Program-made: the position numbers and the translations under genes
The notes under the pieces: generated by a model
What the model was told of the DNA's origin: nothing
What the model saw: only the letters and a program-made list of their open reading frames with translations
Databases searched by the model: none
Source: Streptomyces sp. NBC_00659
GTDB lineage: Bacteria; Actinomycetota; Actinomycetes; Streptomycetales; Streptomycetaceae
Reading direction: 5' to 3'
Length of the DNA: 64,000 nt
Assembly (NCBI RefSeq): GCF_036226925.1
Contig: NZ_CP109031.1
Location: forward strand, 6,634,001-6,698,000
Part shown: positions 34,715 through 44,770 of the stretch, piece after piece
Numbering within the stretch: position 1 is the stretch's first letter
Layout of the letters: each line of letters starts with the position of its first letter

Positions 34715-36931
34715 ATGGATCTCGTGCCCGTGCTCGAAGAACCACTGAAGAAGGCGCTCGGTCCCGCCACCGCGAAGGTGATGGCCGAGCACCTCGGCCT
34801 GCACACCGTCGGCGACCTGCTGCACCACTACCCCCGCAGATACGAGGAGCGCGGGCAGCTCACCCACCTCGCCGACCTGCCGCTGGACGAGCACGTGACC
34901 GTGGTCGCCCAGGTCGCCGACGCGCGCCTGCTCACCTTCGCCTCCTCCAAGGCGCCCCGCGGCAAGGGCCAGCGCCTCGAAGTCACCATCACGGACGGCA
35001 GCGGCCGCCTCCAGCTGGTCTTCTTCGGGCACGGCGTGCACAAGCCCCACAAGGACCTGCTGCCCGGCACCCGCGCGATGTTCTCCGGCAAGGCCTCCCT
35101 CTTCAACCGCCGTCTCCAGCTGGCCCACCCGGCCTACGAACTGCTGCGCGGCGAGGGCGACGAGGCCGCGGAGAGCGTCGACAGCTGGGCGGGCGCCCTC
35201 ATCCCGATCTACCCGGCGACCGCCAAGCTGGAGTCCTGGAAGATCGCCAAGTCGGTGCAGACGGTGCTGCCGAGCGCGCAGGAGGCGGTCGATCCCCTCC
35301 CGGACCCGCTGCGCGACGGCCGCGGCCTGGTCACCCTCCCCGAGGCCCTCCTCAAGATCCACCGCCCGCACACCAAGGCGGACATCCACGACGCCCGCGC
35401 CCGCCTCAAGTGGGACGAGGCCTTCGTCCTCCAGGTCGCCCTGGCCCGCCGCCGCCACGCCGACGCCCAGCTCCCCGCCGTCGCCCGCGTCCCCGCGCCG
35501 GACGGCCTGCTGACCGCCTTCGACGCCAAGCTCCCCTTCACCCTCACCGAGGGCCAGCGGAAGGTCTCCAAGGAGATCTTCGACGACCTCGCCACCGAAC
35601 ACCCGATGCACCGGCTGCTCCAGGGGGAGGTCGGAAGCGGGAAGACAATGGTGGCCCTGCGCGCCATGCTCGCCGTGGTCGACGCCGGCGGGCAGGCCGC
35701 GATGCTCGCGCCCACCGAGGTGCTCGCCCAGCAGCACCACCGGTCGGTCACCGAGATGATGGGCGAGCTGGCCGAGGGCGGCATGCTCGGCGGGGCCGAG
35801 CACTCCACGAAGGTCGTGCTGCTCACCGGCTCCATGGGGGCGGCGGGCCGGCGGCAGGCGCTGCTCGACCTGGTCACCGGCGAGGCCGGGATCGTGATCG
35901 GCACGCACGCGCTGATCGAGGACAAGGTGCAGTTCCACGATCTGGGCCTGGTCGTGGTCGACGAACAGCACCGCTTCGGCGTCGAGCAGCGCGACGCCCT
36001 GCGCGGCAAGGGCAAACAGCCCCCGCACCTCCTGGTGATGACCGCCACCCCCATCCCGCGCACGGTCGCGATGACGGTCTTCGGCGACCTGGAGACCTCC
36101 GTGCTCGACCAGCTCCCCGCCGGACGGTCCCCGATCGCCAGCCATGTCGTCCCGGCCGCGGACAAACCGCACTTCCTCACGCGCGCCTGGGAGCGCGTGC
36201 GCGAAGAGGTGGAGAACGGCCATCAGGCGTACGTCGTCTGCCCCCGCATCGGTGACGAGGACGACGACCCGAAGAAGGGCGGCAGGAAGAAGTCCTCCGA
36301 GGACGAGGCCGAGAAGCGCCCGCCGCTGGCCGTCCTGGACGTCGCCGACCAGCTCACCAAGGGCCCCCTCCAGGGACTCAGGGTCGAAGTCCTGCACGGC
36401 AGGATGCACCCCGACGACAAGGACGCCGTGATGCGCCGCTTCGCCGCGGGCGAGACACACGTCCTGGTCGCCACGACCGTGATCGAGGTCGGGGTGAACG
36501 TACCGAACGCCACCGCCATGGTGATCATGGATGCCGACCGCTTCGGCGTCTCCCAGCTCCACCAGCTGCGCGGCCGGGTCGGCCGTGGCTCGGCGGCGGG
36601 GCTGTGCCTGCTGGTCTCCGAGATGCCGGAGGCGAGCCCGGCCCGTCAGCGGCTGAACGCGGTGGCCTCGACCCTGGACGGCTTCGAGCTCTCCCGCATC
36701 GACCTCGAACAGCGCCGCGAGGGCGACGTCCTCGGCCAGGCACAGTCCGGTGTCCGTTCCTCGCTGCGCATGCTCGCCGTCATCGAGGACGAGGAGATCA
36801 TCGCGGAGGCCCGCGAGGAGGCCGCCGCGGTCGTCGCCGCGGACCCGGATCTCACGGGCCTGCCCGGCCTGCGCGTCGCCCTGGACGCCCTGCTGGACGA
36901 GGAACGGGAGCAGTACCTGGACAAGGGCTGA
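34715..36931 (+). CDS. recG: ATP-dependent DNA helicase RecG
   Basis: 738 residues. N-terminal wedge/OB domain; helicase motifs I GEVGSGKTMVAL, Ia LAPTEVLAQQHH, II VVDEQHRFGV (DEQH), III MTATPIPRT, and V/VI TTVIEVGVNVPNA and QLRGRVGRGS. It rescues stalled forks and reverses branched DNA. I chose ATG 34715 (MDLVPVLEEPL); an ATG at 34694 would add seven residues. A charged insertion (DDPKKGGRKKSSEDEAEKR, about 515-535) interrupts the second RecA fold. Followed by rsmD and coaD. Confidence 0.95.
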   Translation: MDLVPVLEEPLKKALGPATAKVMAEHLGLHTVGDLLHHYPRRYEERGQLTHLADLPLDEHVTVVAQVADARLLTFASSKAPRGKGQRLEVTITDGSGRLQLVFFGHGVHKPHKDLLPGTRAMFSGKASLFNRRLQLAHPAYELLRGEGDEAAESVDSWAGALIPIYPATAKLESWKIAKSVQTVLPSAQEAVDPLPDPLRDGRGLVTLPEALLKIHRPHTKADIHDARARLKWDEAFVLQVALARRRHADAQLPAVARVPAPDGLLTAFDAKLPFTLTEGQRKVSKEIFDDLATEHPMHRLLQGEVGSGKTMVALRAMLAVVDAGGQAAMLAPTEVLAQQHHRSVTEMMGELAEGGMLGGAEHSTKVVLLTGSMGAAGRRQALLDLVTGEAGIVIGTHALIEDKVQFHDLGLVVVDEQHRFGVEQRDALRGKGKQPPHLLVMTATPIPRTVAMTVFGDLETSVLDQLPAGRSPIASHVVPAADKPHFLTRAWERVREEVENGHQAYVVCPRIGDEDDDPKKGGRKKSSEDEAEKRPPLAVLDVADQLTKGPLQGLRVEVLHGRMHPDDKDAVMRRFAAGETHVLVATTVIEVGVNVPNATAMVIMDADRFGVSQLHQLRGRVGRGSAAGLCLLVSEMPEASPARQRLNAVASTLDGFELSRIDLEQRREGDVLGQAQSGVRSSLRMLAVIEDEEIIAEAREEAAAVVAADPDLTGLPGLRVALDALLDEEREQYLDKG

Positions 36932-36998
36932 GCGGCGGCGAGGGGCCGGCGGCTGAGAGACTGGGAGGAACCGACCACCCCCAGCGCAAAGGACCCTC

Positions 36999-37586
36999 AT
37001 GACCCGCGTGATCGCCGGCCGGGCCGGCGGACGCCGTCTGGCCGTCCCGCCGGGCACCGGCACCCGCCCCACCTCCGACCGCGCGCGCGAGGGCCTCTTC
37101 TCCACCTGGCAGTCCCTGCTCGGCGGCCCGCTGGAGGGCGAGCGCGTGCTCGACCTGTACGCCGGCTCGGGCGCCGTCGGCCTGGAGGCGCTCAGCCGCG
37201 GTGCCGGACACACCCTGCTCGTGGAGGCGGACGCCCGCGCGGCCAGGGTCATCCGCGACAACGTGAAGACGCTGGGCCTGCCCGGCGCCGAGGTCAGAGC
37301 GGGCAAAGCGGAGCAGATCGTCAAGGCGGCGGCGCCCGAGGCACCGTACGACCTGGTCTTCCTGGACCCCCCGTATGTCGTCGCGGACGGCGATCTTCGG
37401 GAGATTCTGCTCACACTCCGCACCGGGGGCTGGCTCGCGGAGGATGCGCTCGTCACCGTGGAGCGCAGCACCAGAGGCGGTGAATTCGGCTGGCCGGACG
37501 GTTTCGAGGCCGTCAGGGCCCGTCGCTACGGCGAGGGCACGTTTTGGTACGGTCGCGCCGCCTCTACGTGCGAAGACGCACGATGA
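36999..37586 (+). CDS. rsmD: 16S rRNA (guanine(966)-N(2))-methyltransferase
   Basis: 195 residues. SAM motif [20 protein letters not shown] and catalytic motif IV DPPY (FLDPPYV), the N2-guanine methyltransferase signature. The N-terminus [17 protein letters not shown] is typical of RsmD. It modifies G966 of 16S rRNA. The usual pairing with coaD is kept; the two ends overlap or nearly touch depending on the coaD start. Confidence 0.95.
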   Translation: MTRVIAGRAGGRRLAVPPGTGTRPTSDRAREGLFSTWQSLLGGPLEGERVLDLYAGSGAVGLEALSRGAGHTLLVEADARAARVIRDNVKTLGLPGAEVRAGKAEQIVKAAAPEAPYDLVFLDPPYVVADGDLREILLTLRTGGWLAEDALVTVERSTRGGEFGWPDGFEAVRARRYGEGTFWYGRAASTCEDAR

Positions 37587-37612
37587 CCGGACCGGAGAGC
37601 GAGGGACCACTG

Positions 37613-38092
37613 TTGCGCCGCGCCGTCTGTCCGGGGTCATTCGACCCCATCACCAACGGACACCTCGACATCATCGCCCGCGCCTCCGCGCTCTACGACG
37701 TCGTGCACGTCGTGGTGATGATCAATCAGTCGAAGAAGGGCCTGTTCACGGTCGACGAGCGGATCGAGCTGATCCGCGAGGTCACGGCCGAGTTCGGCAA
37801 CGTCCAGGTCGAGGCCTATCACGGCCTCCTCGTCGACTACTGCAAGCAGCGGGACATCCCGGCCATCGTCAAGGGCCTGCGCGCGGTCAGCGACTTCGAC
37901 TACGAACTCCAGATGGCCCAGATGAACATCGGCCTCTCGGGTGTCGAGACGCTGTTCATCCCGACCAGCCCCACCTACAGCTTCCTCTCCTCGTCGCTGG
38001 TGAAGGAAGTCGCGAACTGGGGCGGTGACATCTCCCACCTGGTGCCGCCGGTGGTCCTGGAGGCGCTCAAGGGGCGGCTCGGCCAGGACTGA
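37613..38092 (+). CDS. coaD: Pantetheine-phosphate adenylyltransferase
   Basis: 159 residues from TTG 37613 ([17 protein letters not shown]). GAGGGA lies 6 bases before this TTG, and 159 residues is the family's usual length; the upstream ATG 37583 overlaps the rsmD stop (ATGA) and would add ten residues. Motifs: [13 protein letters not shown] (nucleotidyl transferase HxGH), [13 protein letters not shown] and [15 protein letters not shown]. Transfers AMP to 4'-phosphopantetheine in CoA synthesis. Confidence 0.95.
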   Translation: MRRAVCPGSFDPITNGHLDIIARASALYDVVHVVVMINQSKKGLFTVDERIELIREVTAEFGNVQVEAYHGLLVDYCKQRDIPAIVKGLRAVSDFDYELQMAQMNIGLSGVETLFIPTSPTYSFLSSSLVKEVANWGGDISHLVPPVVLEALKGRLGQD

Positions 38093-38191
38093 GCGACTGA
38101 CAGTCCGTCACCCGGTGTCGGACGGTAAGGGTGTGGTCGTACAGTCGTCCCGTCCGTCTCCATCACAGCTGTAGAGAGTGGCGAGCACACG

Positions 38192-39289
38192 GTGGACGTG
38201 CAGAAGAAGCTCGATGAGATCGTCCAGACGGTCGGCAGTGCCCGTTCCATGCCCATGTCGGCATCGTGCGTGGTCAACCGCGCCGAGCTGCTCTCGTTGC
38301 TGGAGGAGGTGCGCCAGGCGCTGCCCGGCTCCCTCGCCCAGGCGCAGGAGCTGATCGGCGGACGCGAGGAGATGGTCGAGCGGGCCCGTCAGGAGGCCGA
38401 GCGGATCATCGAGACCGCGCACGCCGAGCGCGGCTCGCTCATCTCCGACACCGAGGTTGCCCGCCGCTCGCAGAACGAGGCGGACCGCATCCTGAACGAG
38501 TCCCGCAGGGAGGCCGAGGAGATCCGCGCGGAGGCCGACGACTACGTCGACTCCCAGCTCGCCAACTTCGAGGTCGTCCTCACCAAGACCCTCGGCTCCG
38601 TCGGCCGTGGCCGCGAGAAGCTCCTCGGCACCGGCCCGGGCCTCGACGAGCAGGGCTACGAGGACGAGGACGCCCCCGAACGCAGCTACGACCCGGAGAC
38701 CTTGCGCCGTAACGCCGACGAGTACGTCGACGTCAAGCTCGGTGCCTTCGAGGCCGTCCTCGCCAAGACCCTGGAGGCCGTCGGCCGCGGCCGGGAGAAG
38801 CTCCAGGGCCGGATCGCCAGCGACGACCTCGGCGAACTCGGCTCCTTCGGGGACGACGGGACGCCGGGGGCGCACACCAGCGACGCCGACTACCTCGCCG
38901 GCCTCGCGGAGCTCTCCGACGGTCCCGAACAGGGCGCCCGGACCTCGGAGCCGGCCGCCCGGACCCCGGAGCCAGCCGCCCAGCCGTCCTACGGGCAGCA
39001 GGACGCGTACGGCTACCAGCAGCAGGCCGACCCGTACGGCTACCAGCAGCAGCAGTACGCCCAGCAGCAGGACGCCTACGGCTACCAGCAGGCAGACCCG
39101 TACGCCGCCTATCAGCAGCAGGGCTACGACCAGCAGGGGTACGACCAGAACCAGCAGGCCTACGCCCAGCAGCAGGCCCACGCCATGGACCAGCAGAACC
39201 ACGCCCTCGACGAGGCCAGCCTCTTCGACACCAGCATGATCAGCGCGGACCAGCTCAGGGCGTACGAGCAGGGGCGCGGCGGCCACTGA
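38192..39289 (+). CDS. DivIVA-like coiled-coil protein with Gln/Tyr-rich tail
   Basis: 365 residues. N-terminal 1-115: coiled coil with acidic/Arg heptads (REEMVERARQEAERIIETAH), as in DivIVA/SepIVA-type cell-division proteins. An internal duplication follows: residues 115-146 and 175-206 are 22/32 identical (YVDxxLxxFExVLxKTL...VGRGREKL). Residues about 263-335 are a Gln/Tyr/Asp tail with repeated AYGYQQQ/DPYGYQQ units. It ends in a conserved-looking FDTSMISADQLRAYEQ. GTG start. It probably binds at curved membrane or scaffolds envelope enzymes; this is inferred. Confidence 0.85.
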   Translation: MDVQKKLDEIVQTVGSARSMPMSASCVVNRAELLSLLEEVRQALPGSLAQAQELIGGREEMVERARQEAERIIETAHAERGSLISDTEVARRSQNEADRILNESRREAEEIRAEADDYVDSQLANFEVVLTKTLGSVGRGREKLLGTGPGLDEQGYEDEDAPERSYDPETLRRNADEYVDVKLGAFEAVLAKTLEAVGRGREKLQGRIASDDLGELGSFGDDGTPGAHTSDADYLAGLAELSDGPEQGARTSEPAARTPEPAAQPSYGQQDAYGYQQQADPYGYQQQQYAQQQDAYGYQQADPYAAYQQQGYDQQGYDQNQQAYAQQQAHAMDQQNHALDEASLFDTSMISADQLRAYEQGRGGH

Positions 39290-39462
39290 CCGCCCGGTCA
39301 GGAGGGGCGCGCGCCGCCGGCCGGGGGGCGAGCGCGCACCGGATTGGGCCGAGAGCGAAAGGTCCAGTATCCTGGCTCTTCGGTCGCGTGTACGTCCGCG
39401 ATCAACGCTGCCCGCGGGACACCGGGGGTGGCATCCCCTGAGATCGAGAACCGAAAGCAGTC

Positions 39463-40116
39463 ATGGCTCTGAACGCCCGCCTCGACCACCGCAATCCTCT
39501 CGTGTTCGACACACACGAGCTGGGGCGGCGTCCTGGCGCGCTCCAGCGCCTGACCCGCACGATCGACGCTCCCAGGGATCTCGGGATCCAGGGTGTCATC
39601 GGAGTGCCGGAAGGCGCCCCGATGGAGCTCGAACTTCGTCTCGAGTCGGTCATGGAAGGGGTGCTTGTCACAGGCACCGCCCGTGCATCGGCCGAGGGGG
39701 AGTGCGTAAGGTGTCTTGAGCCGCTTGAGCAGGTGCTCGAAGCGGATTTCCAGGAGATGTTCTCGTACCCTGACGCCGACGACCGGGGCCGCCCCAAGGC
39801 GGAGCCGGCCGACGACGCCGAGGAAGACGAGGACACGCTCCCTCTCGAGGACGGATTGTTCGACCTCGAACCCGTGCTGCGTGATGCGGTGGTGCTCGCA
39901 CTGCCGATGCAGCCGGTGTGCCAGGACGACTGCCCGGGTCTGTGCTCCGAATGCGGAGCCCGGCTCGCGGACGACCCGGAGCACCACCATGACGCCGTCG
40001 ACATCCGTTGGGCGGCACTGCAGGGACTCGCCGGTTCACTCGAAGATGGCGAGAAGGACGAGATGAGCGGCGGCGCGCTTCCATCAGCGCACGCCGACGA
40101 GAAGCAGGAGAAGTAG
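39463..40116 (+). CDS. DUF177 / YceD-family protein
   Basis: 217 residues. DUF177 with zinc-like cysteines: ECVRCLEPL, then [16 protein letters not shown]. An acidic linker ([17 protein letters not shown]) and a Ser/Lys-rich tail. This gene is paired with rpmF across bacteria and is linked in plants and E. coli to 23S rRNA accumulation. It is 2 bp from rpmF, so co-transcribed. Confidence 0.93.
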   Translation: MALNARLDHRNPLVFDTHELGRRPGALQRLTRTIDAPRDLGIQGVIGVPEGAPMELELRLESVMEGVLVTGTARASAEGECVRCLEPLEQVLEADFQEMFSYPDADDRGRPKAEPADDAEEDEDTLPLEDGLFDLEPVLRDAVVLALPMQPVCQDDCPGLCSECGARLADDPEHHHDAVDIRWAALQGLAGSLEDGEKDEMSGGALPSAHADEKQEK

Positions 40117-40118
40117 CC

Positions 40119-40292
40119 GTGGCTGTTCCGAAGCGGAAGATGTCGCGCAGCAACACGCGCCACCGCCGGTCGCAGTGGAAGGCTGCGGTCCCCACCCTGG
40201 TTGCGTGCGAGCGTTGCCACGAGCCCAAGCTGCAGCACATCGCGTGCCCGGCCTGTGGCACCTACAACAAGCGCCAGGTCCTCGAGGTCTGA
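40119..40292 (+). CDS. rpmF: 50S ribosomal protein L32
   Basis: 57 residues from GTG 40119. [18 protein letters not shown] is the classic L32 start; [17 protein letters not shown] is the zinc ribbon (four Cys). Between DUF177 and rnc, the usual order. Confidence 0.97.
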   Translation: MAVPKRKMSRSNTRHRRSQWKAAVPTLVACERCHEPKLQHIACPACGTYNKRQVLEV

Positions 40293-40311
40293 GCGGCTGG
40301 TGAGAGGTCTG

Positions 40312-41169
40312 ATGTCTGACGCCAAGGCGGATTCAACCGCCAAGAAAAAGGCGGACAACACAGCCTCGTCCCACACGCTTCTGGAAGGGCGGCTCGGCTA
40401 CAAGCTCGAGTCCGCCCTTCTGGTGCGTGCGCTGACCCACCGTTCCTACGCGTACGAGAACGGCGGTCTGCCGACCAACGAGCGTCTGGAGTTCCTCGGG
40501 GACTCCGTACTGGGCCTCGTGGTCACGGACACGCTGTACCGCATCCACCCCGACCTGCCCGAGGGCCAACTGGCCAAACTGCGGGCCGCGGTGGTCAATT
40601 CTCGTGCACTTGCGGAGGTGGGCCGCGGCCTCGAACTCGGCTCCTTCATCCGGCTCGGCCGGGGCGAGGAAGGCACGGGAGGCCGGGACAAGGCGTCCAT
40701 CCTCGCCGACACCCTCGAAGCGGTGATCGGCGCTGTCTATCTCGACCAGGGGCTGGAGGCTGCGGGCGAACTCGTCCACCGGCTCTTCGACCCGCTGATC
40801 GAGAAGTCCTCGAATCTCGGTGCCGGCCTGGACTGGAAGACCAGCCTCCAGGAACTCACCGCGACCGAGGGGCTCGGGGTTCCCGAGTACCTGGTCACGG
40901 AGACCGGCCCGGATCACGAGAAGGTCTTCACTGCTGCCGCCCGCGTCGGAGGCGTCTCGTACGGCACCGGCACCGGCCGCAGCAAGAAGGAGGCGGAGCA
41001 GCAGGCCGCGGAATCCGCGTGGCGTGCCATCCACTCCGCCGCGGACGAACGCGCGAAGTCGGCCCAGGCCGCCGAACAGGCGGCTCGTGCCGCCCAGCAG
41101 GCGGCTCAGGACATCGAGGAGACCGCCGACACCTCCTCGACGCCCACCACCGACACGGCCACGGCCTGA
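40312..41169 (+). CDS. rnc: Ribonuclease III (AbsB)
   Basis: 285 residues. RNase III catalytic signature [16 protein letters not shown] and the second metal site [13 protein letters not shown]; then a double-stranded-RNA-binding domain ([15 protein letters not shown] to [11 protein letters not shown]). The Ala/Gln-rich C-tail ([13 protein letters not shown]) is disordered. In S. coelicolor this gene is absB, needed for normal antibiotic production. ATG 40312 with AGAGG just upstream. The strongest hairpin in this region follows. Confidence 0.95.
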   Translation: MSDAKADSTAKKKADNTASSHTLLEGRLGYKLESALLVRALTHRSYAYENGGLPTNERLEFLGDSVLGLVVTDTLYRIHPDLPEGQLAKLRAAVVNSRALAEVGRGLELGSFIRLGRGEEGTGGRDKASILADTLEAVIGAVYLDQGLEAAGELVHRLFDPLIEKSSNLGAGLDWKTSLQELTATEGLGVPEYLVTETGPDHEKVFTAAARVGGVSYGTGTGRSKKEAEQQAAESAWRAIHSAADERAKSAQAAEQAARAAQQAAQDIEETADTSSTPTTDTATA

Positions 41170-41178
41170 ATCCTTCAC

Positions 41179-41217
41179 CCCCCGCACGGACCGCGGTGTT
41201 CGCGGCCCGTGCGGGGG
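41179..41217 (+). terminator. Terminator of the rpmF-rnc operon
   Basis: 16 pairs with one mismatch: CCCCCGCACGG-a-CCGCG, loop GTGTT, return CGCGG-c-CCGTGCGGGGG. Confidence 0.9.
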
Positions 41218-41461
41218 ACCCGCACCAACGGACCCCGCCCCGGCGCACTCGCGCCGCGGCGGGGTCCGCGCGTTCCGCGTCGCGCGTCGCCGTGCCGCGC
41301 GTCCCGAGTTGCCGCGCCCAGCGCCCAGCGTTCCGCCTCCACCTCGCCTCCCCCTTCCGGGACGGACCCCTCCCGGGACGAACCGCCCGCCGACGGCCGC
41401 CGCCGGGTGCGATGTACCCTTCCGGCATCACCGGCCCAGTCCGCCCCTCAGGAGGAGTCCC

Positions 41462-42322
41462 GTGCCCGAGCTGCCCGAAGTCGAAGTCGTGCGGCGGGGG
41501 TTGGAGCGCTGGATCACCGGGCGGGTCGTGCGATCCGTGGACGTCCGGCATCCGCGGGCGGTGCGGCGGCATCTGGCGGGCCCCGACGGCTTCGCGAAGG
41601 CGCTCGCCGGGCACCGGGTGGGCGAGGCGATGCGCCGCGGCAAGTACCTGTGGCTGCCGCTCGACGACTCGCCGTACTCCGTGCTCGCGCACCTCGGCAT
41701 GAGCGGTCAGCTCCTCGTGCAGCCGGAGGACGCCGCCGAGGAGAAGCATCTGCGCATCCGCGTCCGCTTCGATGACGACCGCGGCACCGAGCTGCGCTTC
41801 GTCGACCAGCGCACCTTCGGCGGGCTGTCCCTGCACGAGAACACCCCGGACGGCCTCCCCGACGTCATCGCGCACATCGCCCGCGACCCGCTCGACCCCC
41901 TCTTCGACGACGCCGCGTTCCACACCGCGCTGCGGGCCCGCCGTACGACCCTCAAGCGCGCCCTGCTCGACCAGTCGCTGATCAGCGGTGTCGGGAACAT
42001 CTACGCGGACGAGGCGCTGTGGCGCTCCAAGCTGCACTACGAACGCCCGGCCGGAACCATGACCCGGCCGCGCACCGCCGAACTCCTCGGCCACGTCCGC
42101 GACGTCATGAACGACGCCCTCGCCGCCGGAGGGACGAGCTTCGACAGCCTGTACGTCAACGTGAACGGCGAGTCGGGCTACTTCGACCGCTCGCTCGACG
42201 CGTACGGGCGTGAGGGCGAACCCTGCCGCCGCTGCGGGACCCCGATGCGCCGACGGGCCTGGATGAACCGCTCCAGCTACTTCTGCCCGCGCTGCCAGCG
42301 CGCGCCGCGCCCGGCCGCCTGA
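41462..42322 (+). CDS. mutM: Formamidopyrimidine-DNA glycosylase
   Basis: 286 residues. It starts [10 protein letters not shown], where Pro2 is the nucleophile after Met removal and Glu3 assists; the C-terminal zinc finger is [11 protein letters not shown]...CPRC. It removes 8-oxoguanine and opens the strand by beta/delta elimination. GTG 41462 follows AGGAGGAG. It sits 292 bp after rnc with its own strong ribosome site, and is the last core gene before the accessory island. Confidence 0.97.
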   Translation: MPELPEVEVVRRGLERWITGRVVRSVDVRHPRAVRRHLAGPDGFAKALAGHRVGEAMRRGKYLWLPLDDSPYSVLAHLGMSGQLLVQPEDAAEEKHLRIRVRFDDDRGTELRFVDQRTFGGLSLHENTPDGLPDVIAHIARDPLDPLFDDAAFHTALRARRTTLKRALLDQSLISGVGNIYADEALWRSKLHYERPAGTMTRPRTAELLGHVRDVMNDALAAGGTSFDSLYVNVNGESGYFDRSLDAYGREGEPCRRCGTPMRRRAWMNRSSYFCPRCQRAPRPAA

Positions 42323-42384
42323 CGGTCCGGGCCGCCCGGCCTGCCGGTCCGAGACGCAGCCTCGGGTCCACACGCCCCTACGCC

Positions 42385-42855
42385 CTACGCCTCTTTCTGG
42401 GCCTCTTTCTGGGCCTCTTTCTGGGCCGCGCGGGTCTCGTCGTAGCGCCCACGGGCCTGCAGGACGTCGTCCATGCGCCCTTCGACGAAGCCGATGAGGG
42501 CCAGCAGTCGCTCGGCGACCTCGCGGCCCAGCGGTGTGAGGGTGTAGTCGACGCGCGGCGGGTTCGTGGGCCACGCGTCACGGTGCACCAGACCGTCGCG
42601 CTCCAACGCGTGCAGGGTCTGCGAGAGCATCTTCTCGCTGACGCCGTCGACCCGGCGGCGCAGCTCGTTGAACCGGAACGTGCCCTCGTACAGCGCCCCC
42701 AGTGTGAGGGAGCCCCAGCGGCCGGTGACGTGCTCCAGCGTGCCCCGGGACGGACAGCCGCGGGCGAACACGTCGTACGCGAGGTCCTTGCCGCCGGCGC
42801 ACACGGCACCCTCGCCACTTCCGGCGCGCTCCGTGATCCGCGCGGACAATTCCAT
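42385..42855 (-). CDS. HxlR-family transcriptional regulator
   Basis: 156 residues from ATG 42855 (MELSARITERAG); GTG 42876 would add seven. HxlR winged helix: GTLEHVTGRWGSLTLGALYEG, FNELRRRVDGVSEKMLSQTL, ERDGLVHRDAWPTNPPRVDYTLTPLG. The N-terminal Cys (CAGGKDLAYDVFARGCPSR) suggests redox sensing, as in other HxlR proteins. The C-terminus is three copies of AQKE from a 12-bp tandem repeat. Convergent with mutM. Its target is not visible. Confidence 0.88.
   Translation of the reverse strand: MELSARITERAGSGEGAVCAGGKDLAYDVFARGCPSRGTLEHVTGRWGSLTLGALYEGTFRFNELRRRVDGVSEKMLSQTLHALERDGLVHRDAWPTNPPRVDYTLTPLGREVAERLLALIGFVEGRMDDVLQARGRYDETRAAQKEAQKEAQKEA
42389..42424. repeat. 12-bp tandem repeat x3
   Basis: GCCTCTTTCTGG three times; encodes the (AQKE)n tail of the HxlR protein. 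Confidence 0.9.
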
Positions 42856-42969
42856 AGCACCACCATACTCAGCCACAGCGCCACCCGGCAGGTTGCACTA
42901 ACTCCTGGTCAGTGTCTCGAAGTCCGCACGTCGATTGCCAGGGGTCTTCTGCTGCGCGACCATCGCCGG

Positions 42970-43269
42970 ATGACGGGTGAGGGCCGGAAGCTGACGCGGG
43001 TTGTGCAGACGTGTTCTGCCTACCCATCGCAGTGGGATGCCTGGACTGCAGACGGCCAGTACCTGTATCTCCGATACCGGCATGGTGTGGGCTGCGTCGA
43101 GTGGCATCCGGGCCCTGAGGATGATGCCGATACGCCGGACTCTTGGAACGAGGGCCTCTCGGGGCTCCTGATCGAATGGGACGACGGCACCGAGAGCGGC
43201 GTCATCGGCCTTGAGGACTTCCTCGTGGCGGCGGGTCTGGTGCTGGCGCCGGGTGCCTCGGTGAGCTGA
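42970..43269 (+). CDS. Hypothetical protein, accessory
   Basis: 99 residues. Acidic, with several Trp and Tyr (YPSQWDAWTADGQYLYLRYRH, EWHPGPEDDADTPDSW). No family recognised. Codon third positions are less GC-biased than in core genes, which fits recent acquisition. Divergent from the HxlR gene. No paired toxin or enzyme is evident. Confidence 0.65.
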   Translation: MTGEGRKLTRVVQTCSAYPSQWDAWTADGQYLYLRYRHGVGCVEWHPGPEDDADTPDSWNEGLSGLLIEWDDGTESGVIGLEDFLVAAGLVLAPGASVS

Positions 43270-43299
43270 GGTCGTGGCACGGAGTCAGGAACCGGTCAC

Positions 43300-43511
43300 C
43301 CGCCCTGTCGTACAGAGGCTTTGCGGTGCCGCCTCATCCATATCAGGTCAATCGCAAGGGGTGGCCGCCGTAGCGTTGCCGCTCTTGAACCTTGGTCGGC
43401 CATCCGTTGCAGTCAACCGTCAACCGCCGGTGTTCGTGCTTGTTGGTGTCAGGTACTGATGTCAAACATGTCAGACGTCTGGCCTTACCCGGCAAGTGAA
43501 CCTCGCCGGCT
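43300..43511. other. Possible relic of the membrane-protein 3' end at 46089
   Basis: On the minus strand CLTSVPDTNKHEHRR resembles LLTSLADTNKPEPHR from the membrane protein at 46089-46487, and nearby DNA (CTTGTTGGTGTCAG, TGATGTCA, ATCAGGTC) is shared. No start, and the reading frame has no other match, so I read it as a fragment of a duplicated gene. Confidence 0.4.
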
Positions 43512-43679
43512 TTACGCGCTCTCATCACTGTTCACAGGGGTGGCGTCCCCCGCGTTGTTCGAAGTGCTTCCCCCGGTACTGGCCCGAGTCACACGCCACG
43601 CCACTAGGGCTGTAATCAAGCTCGCTACTGCGGTGACCAAACCAGTAATGGCGCTGATGATGCCGATGGCGGCGGTCAC
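43512..43679 (-). CDS. Small one-helix membrane protein, doubtful
   Basis: 55 residues from GTG 43679: a single hydrophobic stretch (AIGIISAITGLVTAVASLITALVAW) and a Ser/Asn-rich end. No ribosome site. The 258 bp to its right (43680-43937) hold no gene I can support; a plus-strand Arg-rich stretch there looks like a broken coding end. Confidence 0.3.
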   Translation of the reverse strand: MTAAIGIISAITGLVTAVASLITALVAWRVTRASTGGSTSNNAGDATPVNSDESA

Positions 43680-43937
43680 GGCCGCGCGGCCCGCCGACCA
43701 GCGCGAGCACGACGTCCTGGACGAGGACGTCGCCTTCGCCGGCGCAAGCACACTGCCGCCACCCCGACGTCCTCGCCGCCCAGCGCCGAGAACGCGCCCG
43801 CGTATCCGCAGCGAGAAGGGCATCCGCTGGGGCCGCCCCCGCACCCGAGCAGCCTGATCACCCCAACCCGGCGCACCCTCACGGACAACGCACGAGCTGG
43901 AAGGGGTTGCCCTCTTCCCTCGCGGTACGGTGCTGCC

Positions 43938-44594
43938 ATGTCTCGATCAGCCGAAACCGGATCAGTCTTGTCTCCCGTCACCGCGGACGACGTCGACCTT
44001 GCCGTGCGGCTCGCCGTGGGCATCCTTCGGGACGCACCCCCGGAGGGGTGGGGCGGCAAGGCCGGTTCACTGGAGTGGGACTGCTGGGAGACCGTCGAGC
44101 ACCTCGCCGACGACCTGTTCTACTACGCCGTGCAGCTGGGGCCGCAGAGCCCGCCGCTGGACACCCATGTGCCTTTCGTGTTGAGCCGGAAGAGGCCGGA
44201 CGGACCCGCGAACTTCCTCTTCGCGGACCGTGATGCGGGTCCGGCCGGCCTGGTGCAGGTGCTGGAAGCGAGCGGCGCGCTGCTGGTCGCCATGGTGCGT
44301 ACCGCGCCGCCCCGGGTCCGCGCCCACCACGCCGCCGGGGTGTCGGACCCCGAAGGCTTCGCGGCGATGGGGGTGGTAGAGACGCTGGTACACATGCACG
44401 ATGTGGCGGAAGGCTTCGGGCTTGCCTGGACCCCGCCCTCCGCTCTCTGCTCGCGGGTGCTCGCCCGACTGTTTCCAGAGGCTCCGGGCGGCGCGGATCC
44501 CTGGCTCACCCTGTTGTGGGCCACCGGCCGCGCCGAACTGCCGGGGCACCCTCGTCTCACCACGTGGCGCTGGGCCAGCACACCGCGGTCATAG
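43938..44594 (+). CDS. DinB-like / mycothiol-dependent maleylpyruvate isomerase-family protein
   Basis: 218 residues. Four-helix DinB-like fold: SLEWDCWETVEHLADDLFYYA supplies one metal-binding His, and MGVVETLVHMHDVAEGFGL another pair (HxHD). Actinobacterial members use mycothiol or serve as thiol-transferases; the substrate is unknown. ATG 43938 without a strong ribosome site. It stands alone inside the accessory island, and codon use is close to that of the core genes. Confidence 0.75.
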   Translation: MSRSAETGSVLSPVTADDVDLAVRLAVGILRDAPPEGWGGKAGSLEWDCWETVEHLADDLFYYAVQLGPQSPPLDTHVPFVLSRKRPDGPANFLFADRDAGPAGLVQVLEASGALLVAMVRTAPPRVRAHHAAGVSDPEGFAAMGVVETLVHMHDVAEGFGLAWTPPSALCSRVLARLFPEAPGGADPWLTLLWATGRAELPGHPRLTTWRWASTPRS

Positions 44595-44770
44595 GAGCGG
44601 ATCGGCTTCAGCCGCGGCCAGGCTGATGATCGTGGAGTCTACGACAGGGGCGCGCTTCGGACCGGAAGGGAAGGTTCGCGTGCTGCGGGGTTCCGCGCTG
44701 GGTAAGCCCTGGGAGACCGCGGTGTTTGTTCACGAATGAGCCTGCGATCTCTGACGACGGGAGTTGCACG

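Noticed and set aside
37583..37612. ATG 37583 as coaD start
   Set aside because: It overlaps the rsmD stop neatly, but TTG 37613 has the better ribosome site and gives the usual 159-residue length; not fully excluded.
43680..43859. Plus-strand Arg-rich frame ending RIRSEKGIRWGRPRTRAA
   Set aside because: No start, no ribosome site, no recognised domain; may be a broken coding end but cannot be supported.
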